A stretch of 7,890 nucleotides of DNA. Origin: Alphaproteobacteria bacterium (lineage in GTDB: Bacteria > Pseudomonadota > Alphaproteobacteria > DSM-16000 > Inquilinaceae). Location of the stretch: assembly GCA_029263555.1 (NCBI GenBank), contig JAJUFW010000116.1, positions 1 through 7,890 of the forward strand. Direction: 5' to 3'. A program made the translations under genes and the position numbers. Below the pieces are notes generated by a model. That model made no database searches and was not told the origin of the DNA. It saw only the letters and a list, made by a program, of their open reading frames with translations. Numbering within the stretch: the first letter of the stretch is position 1; the number at the start of each line of letters is the position of its first letter. Positions 4,887-7,890 of this stretch are shown here, piece by piece.

Positions 4887-6413
4887 ATGAGCAAGAGCGT
4901 CGATGTGAAGCAAGAGGCGGCCGGCATTCTGGACAAGCTGGGCGTGCCGCGCGAAGCCTGGACCAGCGGCGACATGCCCTCGTTCAGCCCGGTGAGCGGA
5001 GAGGAGATCGCCAGGGTCAGGACCGCTTCGGCGGCGGATGCCGGCAAGGCCGTCGAGGCGGCCCATGACGCCTTCAAGGCGTGGCGCATGGTGCCGGCGC
5101 CCAAGCGCGGCGAACTGGTTCGCCTGCTGGGCGAGGAACTGCGCGCCGCCAAGGCCGACCTGGGGCGCCTCGTTTCCATCGAGGCGGGCAAGATCCCGTC
5201 CGAAGGTCTGGGCGAAGTGCAGGAGATGATCGACATCTGCGACTTCGCCGTCGGCCTGTCCCGCCAGCTCTACGGCCTGACCATCACGACCGAGCGGCCC
5301 GGCCACCGCATGATGGAAACCTGGCATCCGCTGGGCGTCGTCGGCGTCATCACGGCGTTCAACTTCCCGGTCGCCGTCTGGTCCTGGAACACCGCGCTTG
5401 CCCTGGTCTGCGGCGATCCCGTCGTCTGGAAGCCGTCGGAGAAGACGCCGCTGACCGCGCTTGCCTGCCAGGCGATCCTGGACCGCGCCATCGCCCGCTT
5501 CGGCGACGCGCCGAAGGCCCTCAGCCAGGTCCTGATCGGCGACCGAACCGTCGGTGAGGTCCTGGTCGACCATCCCAGGGTGGCCCTCGTCTCGGCGACG
5601 GGTTCGACCCGCATGGGCCGCGAAGTTGCCCCGCGCCTAGCCAGGCGCTTCGCCCGCTCGATCCTCGAGCTCGGCGGCAACAATGCCGGCATCGTCTGCC
5701 CGTCGGCCGACCTCGACATGGCGCTCCGGGCCATCGCCTTCGGTGCTATGGGCACGGCCGGCCAGCGCTGTACGACGCTGCGCCGCCTCTTCGTCCATGA
5801 AAGCGTCTACGACCAGCTCGTCCCGCGCCTGAAGAAGGCCTATCAGAGCGTTTCGGTCGGCAATCCGCTCGAAACCTCGGCCCTGGTCGGTCCGCTGATC
5901 GACAAGTCCGCCTTCGACAACATGCAGAAGGCGCTGGAAGCCGCCAAGGCCGCGGGCGGCATCGTCACCGGCGGCGAGCGCGTGTTGGAGGCGGGCAAGG
6001 AAACGGCGTACTACGTGAAGCCCGCGCTGGTCGAAATGCCGAAGCAGACCGGCCCGGTCCTCGAAGAGACCTTCGCGCCGATCCTCTACGTCATGAAGTA
6101 TTCCGACTTCGACGCGGTCTTGGAGGAGCACAACGCCGTCGCGGCCGGCCTGTCGTCCTCGATCTTCACGCTCAACATGCGGGAGGCCGAGCGCTTCCTG
6201 TCGGCCGAAGGCTCCGACTGCGGCATCGCCAACGTCAATATCGGCACCTCGGGCGCCGAGATCGGCGGCGCCTTCGGCGGCGAGAAGGAGACCGGCGGCG
6301 GTCGCGAATCCGGCTCGGACGCGTGGAAGGCCTATATGCGCCGCGCCACCAACACCGTGAACTACTCGAACGCGCTGCCCCTGGCGCAGGGCGTGTCCTT
6401 CGACATCGAGTAG
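4887..6413 (+). CDS. amaB: L-2-aminoadipate 6-semialdehyde dehydrogenase (ALDH7 / AmaB type)
   Basis: This NAD(P)-dependent aldehyde dehydrogenase (508 aa) oxidises 2-aminoadipate 6-semialdehyde to L-2-aminoadipate in lysine catabolism. The catalytic Cys295 is in GTAGQRCTT and the general base Glu261 in LELGGNNAGIV. Asn159 is in ITAFNFPVAVWSWN, and the cofactor-binding Lys182 is in WKPSEKTPLTAL. The nucleotide-loop motif SATGSTRMG spans 237-244. The HPLGVVGVITAFNFPVAVWSWN stretch, the ELGGNNA (not ELGGK) form and the C-terminal NVNIGTSGAEIGGAFGG.KETGGGRESGSDAWK block are hallmarks of ALDH7 (antiquitin/AmaB) and separate it from betaine or succinate semialdehyde dehydrogenases. The ATG at 4887 follows a purine-rich AGAGAAAAG and fits the family's length. 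The gene is 232 bp after hglS and 5 bp before the aminotransferase, and its product is the expected substrate of that enzyme. Assignment rests on family motifs plus context; both agree. Confidence 0.93.
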   Translation: MSKSVDVKQEAAGILDKLGVPREAWTSGDMPSFSPVSGEEIARVRTASAADAGKAVEAAHDAFKAWRMVPAPKRGELVRLLGEELRAAKADLGRLVSIEAGKIPSEGLGEVQEMIDICDFAVGLSRQLYGLTITTERPGHRMMETWHPLGVVGVITAFNFPVAVWSWNTALALVCGDPVVWKPSEKTPLTALACQAILDRAIARFGDAPKALSQVLIGDRTVGEVLVDHPRVALVSATGSTRMGREVAPRLARRFARSILELGGNNAGIVCPSADLDMALRAIAFGAMGTAGQRCTTLRRLFVHESVYDQLVPRLKKAYQSVSVGNPLETSALVGPLIDKSAFDNMQKALEAAKAAGGIVTGGERVLEAGKETAYYVKPALVEMPKQTGPVLEETFAPILYVMKYSDFDAVLEEHNAVAAGLSSSIFTLNMREAERFLSAEGSDCGIANVNIGTSGAEIGGAFGGEKETGGGRESGSDAWKAYMRRATNTVNYSNALPLAQGVSFDIE

Positions 6414-6418
6414 GCAGG

Positions 6419-7651
6419 ATGTCGGCGGTCGGCCAGAGCGGGGAGGCGGGCTTCAGGCCCGCTTCCCGCATCGCCTCGGTCGGGGTGTCGAAGATCCTGC
6501 AGATCGGCGCCCGCGCCGCGGCCATGAAGCGCCAAGGCCTGCCGGTCATCGTCCTGGGGGCCGGAGAGCCGGACTTCGACACGCCGGACAACGTCAAGGA
6601 AGCGGCGAAGGCCGCCATCGACAGGGGGGCGACGAAATACACCGCGCTCGACGGCACGCCTGAGCTGAAGCAGGCGATCGTCGACAAGTTCCGCCGCGAG
6701 AACGGCGTCGACTACGCCCTGGACGAGATCGCGGTCGCCACCGGCGCCAAGCAGATCCTGTTCAACGCCTTCACGGCGACGATCGACCCGGGCGACGAGG
6801 TCATCATCCCGACGCCCTACTGGACGTCCTATTCCGACATCGTCGAGATCTGCGGCGGCGTTCCGGTCCTGGTCCCCTGCGACGCCGCGGCCGGATTCCG
6901 TCTCCGGGCGGACCAGCTCGAGGCCGCGATCACGCGGAAGACGCGCTGGGTGCTGCTGAATTCGCCGTCGAACCCCTCGGGTGCGGCCTATGCCGAGGCC
7001 GACTACCGGCCGCTGATCGACGTGCTTCTACGCCATCCGCATGTCTGGCTGATGGCCGACGACATTTACGAGCACATCGTCTATGACGGCTTCAGGTTCG
7101 TCACGCCTGTGGCGATCGGACCGCGCCTCAAGGAGCGCGCGCTGACCGTCAACGGCGTGTCCAAGGCCTATGCGATGACCGGCTGGCGGATAGGCTATGC
7201 CGGGGGGCCGAAGGCACTCATCAAGGCCATGGCGGTCATCCAGAGCCAGGCGACCTCTTGCCCCTGCTCCGTCAGCCAGGCGGCGGCCGTCGAGGCCCTG
7301 AGCGGCCCGCAGGACTTCCTGAAGGACCGTCGAGAAAGCTTCCGGCAGCGGCGCGACCTGGTCGTTTCCGGCCTCAATGCGATCGACGGCATAGACTGTC
7401 GCACGCCTGAAGGCGCGTTCTACACCTTTGCCGGCTGCGGCGGGCTGCTCGGCCGCACCACGCCGTCGGGAAAACGCCTCGAAACCGATTCCGACTTCAC
7501 CGACTACCTGCTCGAAGAGGCGCATGTCGCCGTCGTTCCGGGCTCGGCCTTCGGGCTTTCGCCCTATTTCCGCATCTCCTATGCGACGGGAAGAGGAGAG
7601 CTGGAGGAAGCGTTGAGCCGGATTTCCGCGGCCTGCGAGCGGCTCGCCTGA
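6419..7651 (+). CDS. Class I/II PLP aminotransferase, candidate 2-aminoadipate transaminase
   Basis: The protein (410 aa from ATG 6419) is a fold-type I aspartate aminotransferase-like enzyme. It shows GAGEPDFDTP (48-57), TKYTALDGTPELKQAI, ATGAKQILFN (108-116), PTPYWTSY (131-138), NSPSNPSGA (181-189), ADDIYEH (213-219) and NGVSKAYAMTGWRIGY (245-260), with Lys249 as the PLP lysine. FRISYA contains Arg385 for the substrate alpha-carboxylate. These motifs match the bacterial AspAT Ib group, whose members also act on prephenate, kynurenine or 2-aminoadipate. The start was chosen because AGG precedes this ATG and it lies 5 bp after the amaB stop; an open frame extends back to 6323 but only within amaB. 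The tight link to amaB upstream and hglS nearby suggests it converts L-2-aminoadipate to 2-oxoadipate with 2-oxoglutarate as amino acceptor. The family is firm; the substrate is inferred from context, and a general aspartate aminotransferase is the alternative. Confidence 0.9.
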   Translation: MSAVGQSGEAGFRPASRIASVGVSKILQIGARAAAMKRQGLPVIVLGAGEPDFDTPDNVKEAAKAAIDRGATKYTALDGTPELKQAIVDKFRRENGVDYALDEIAVATGAKQILFNAFTATIDPGDEVIIPTPYWTSYSDIVEICGGVPVLVPCDAAAGFRLRADQLEAAITRKTRWVLLNSPSNPSGAAYAEADYRPLIDVLLRHPHVWLMADDIYEHIVYDGFRFVTPVAIGPRLKERALTVNGVSKAYAMTGWRIGYAGGPKALIKAMAVIQSQATSCPCSVSQAAAVEALSGPQDFLKDRRESFRQRRDLVVSGLNAIDGIDCRTPEGAFYTFAGCGGLLGRTTPSGKRLETDSDFTDYLLEEAHVAVVPGSAFGLSPYFRISYATGRGELEEALSRISAACERLA

Positions 7652-7687
7652 CGAAAGGCGCATCCCGGACCACCCGGAGGTGCCGCC

Positions 7688-7890
7688 GTCCAATCGACGC
7701 TGATCTTCACGATCGCGCTCATCATGTTTCCCCTGCCGACGGTGGCGGCGGAGCTTGGCTCTCCGCTGCCGAGGTCCTGCTACTGCAAGTCGCCTATGGC
7801 CTGCCTTTCAGCGGCCTCCTACTCGTCTGCGGCCGGCTGACCGACCGCTACGGCGCAGGGCGCATGTTCGTGCTGGGCCTCATGATCTTC
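7688..7890 (+). pseudogene. Frameshifted start of a major facilitator superfamily transporter (runs off the right edge)
   Basis: From 7688 to about 7758 one frame reads VQSTLIFTIALIMFPLP and TVAAELG, a first transmembrane segment followed by the short periplasmic loop typical of drug-efflux MFS proteins. The next frame, from 7759 to the window edge, continues as LSAAEVLLLQVAYGLPFSG and LLLVCGRLTDRYGAGRMF, which is the second transmembrane segment followed by the conserved loop motif A (GRLTDRYG.GR). Joining the frames requires restoring a single base near 7757-7759, where GGCTC probably was GGCCTC. The first frame has no start codon before the segment except an internal ATG at 7724, and it runs back to the aminotransferase stop at 7649-7651. 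A GGAGG (7676-7680) lies 7 bases before the GTC at 7688, where a start codon would be expected. It therefore looks like a decaying gene, though a sequencing error would explain the frameshift alone. The substrate cannot be told. Confidence 0.65.

Noticed and set aside
4533..5573. A 346-codon minus-strand frame spanning the end of hglS and the start of amaB
   Set aside because: It is antisense to two real genes and compositionally biased, with no family motif.
6323..6418. An upstream extension of the aminotransferase frame into amaB
   Set aside because: It would overlap conserved amaB coding sequence and add 32 residues absent from the family. The ATG at 6419 has its own ribosome site.

Overview
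The window is high-GC DNA with strongly G/C-ending codons. Its gene content fits a Proteobacterium, most likely an alphaproteobacterium of the Hyphomicrobiales or Rhodospirillales type. That placement is inferred from codon use and gene families, not from a marker gene. There are five complete genes, one gene cut by the left edge, at least two broken gene remnants, and no RNA gene, insertion sequence or CRISPR array that I can see.

Left part (1-2041). The 5' end of an aspartate/glutamate racemase family gene lies on the minus strand (1-249). A degenerate stretch follows. The frameshifted C-terminal tail of a molybdopterin oxidoreductase (minus, about 455-678) lies back to back with the C-terminal tail of an unidentified plus-strand gene (about 690-881). 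Both have lost their 5' parts at the same point, as a deletion between divergent genes would leave them. A complete PLP-dependent enzyme of the Cds1 L-cysteine desulfhydrase type follows (923-2041). It is preceded by a 15-codon ORF with a good ribosome binding site.

Centre and right (2235-7651). A LysR regulator (minus) diverges from a three-gene plus-strand cluster: hglS (2-oxoadipate dioxygenase/decarboxylase), amaB (2-aminoadipate 6-semialdehyde dehydrogenase, ALDH7 type) and a class I aminotransferase. Together these would take 2-aminoadipate semialdehyde to 2-aminoadipate, then 2-oxoadipate, then D-2-hydroxyglutarate. This is the lower lysine catabolic route known from Pseudomonas putida, where a LysR gene also sits beside amaB and hglS. 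Here an aminotransferase is built into the cluster, 5 bp after amaB. The LysR-hglS intergenic region carries a perfect TATAAT and a short dyad.

Right edge (about 7688-7890). The start of a major facilitator superfamily transporter is visible, but it has no usable start codon and carries a single-base frameshift, so it looks like a pseudogene (or a sequencing error). I see no wholly new system. The most useful results are the self-contained lysine module, its unassigned regulator and aminotransferase, and the scar region upstream of the cysteine desulfhydrase-like gene.
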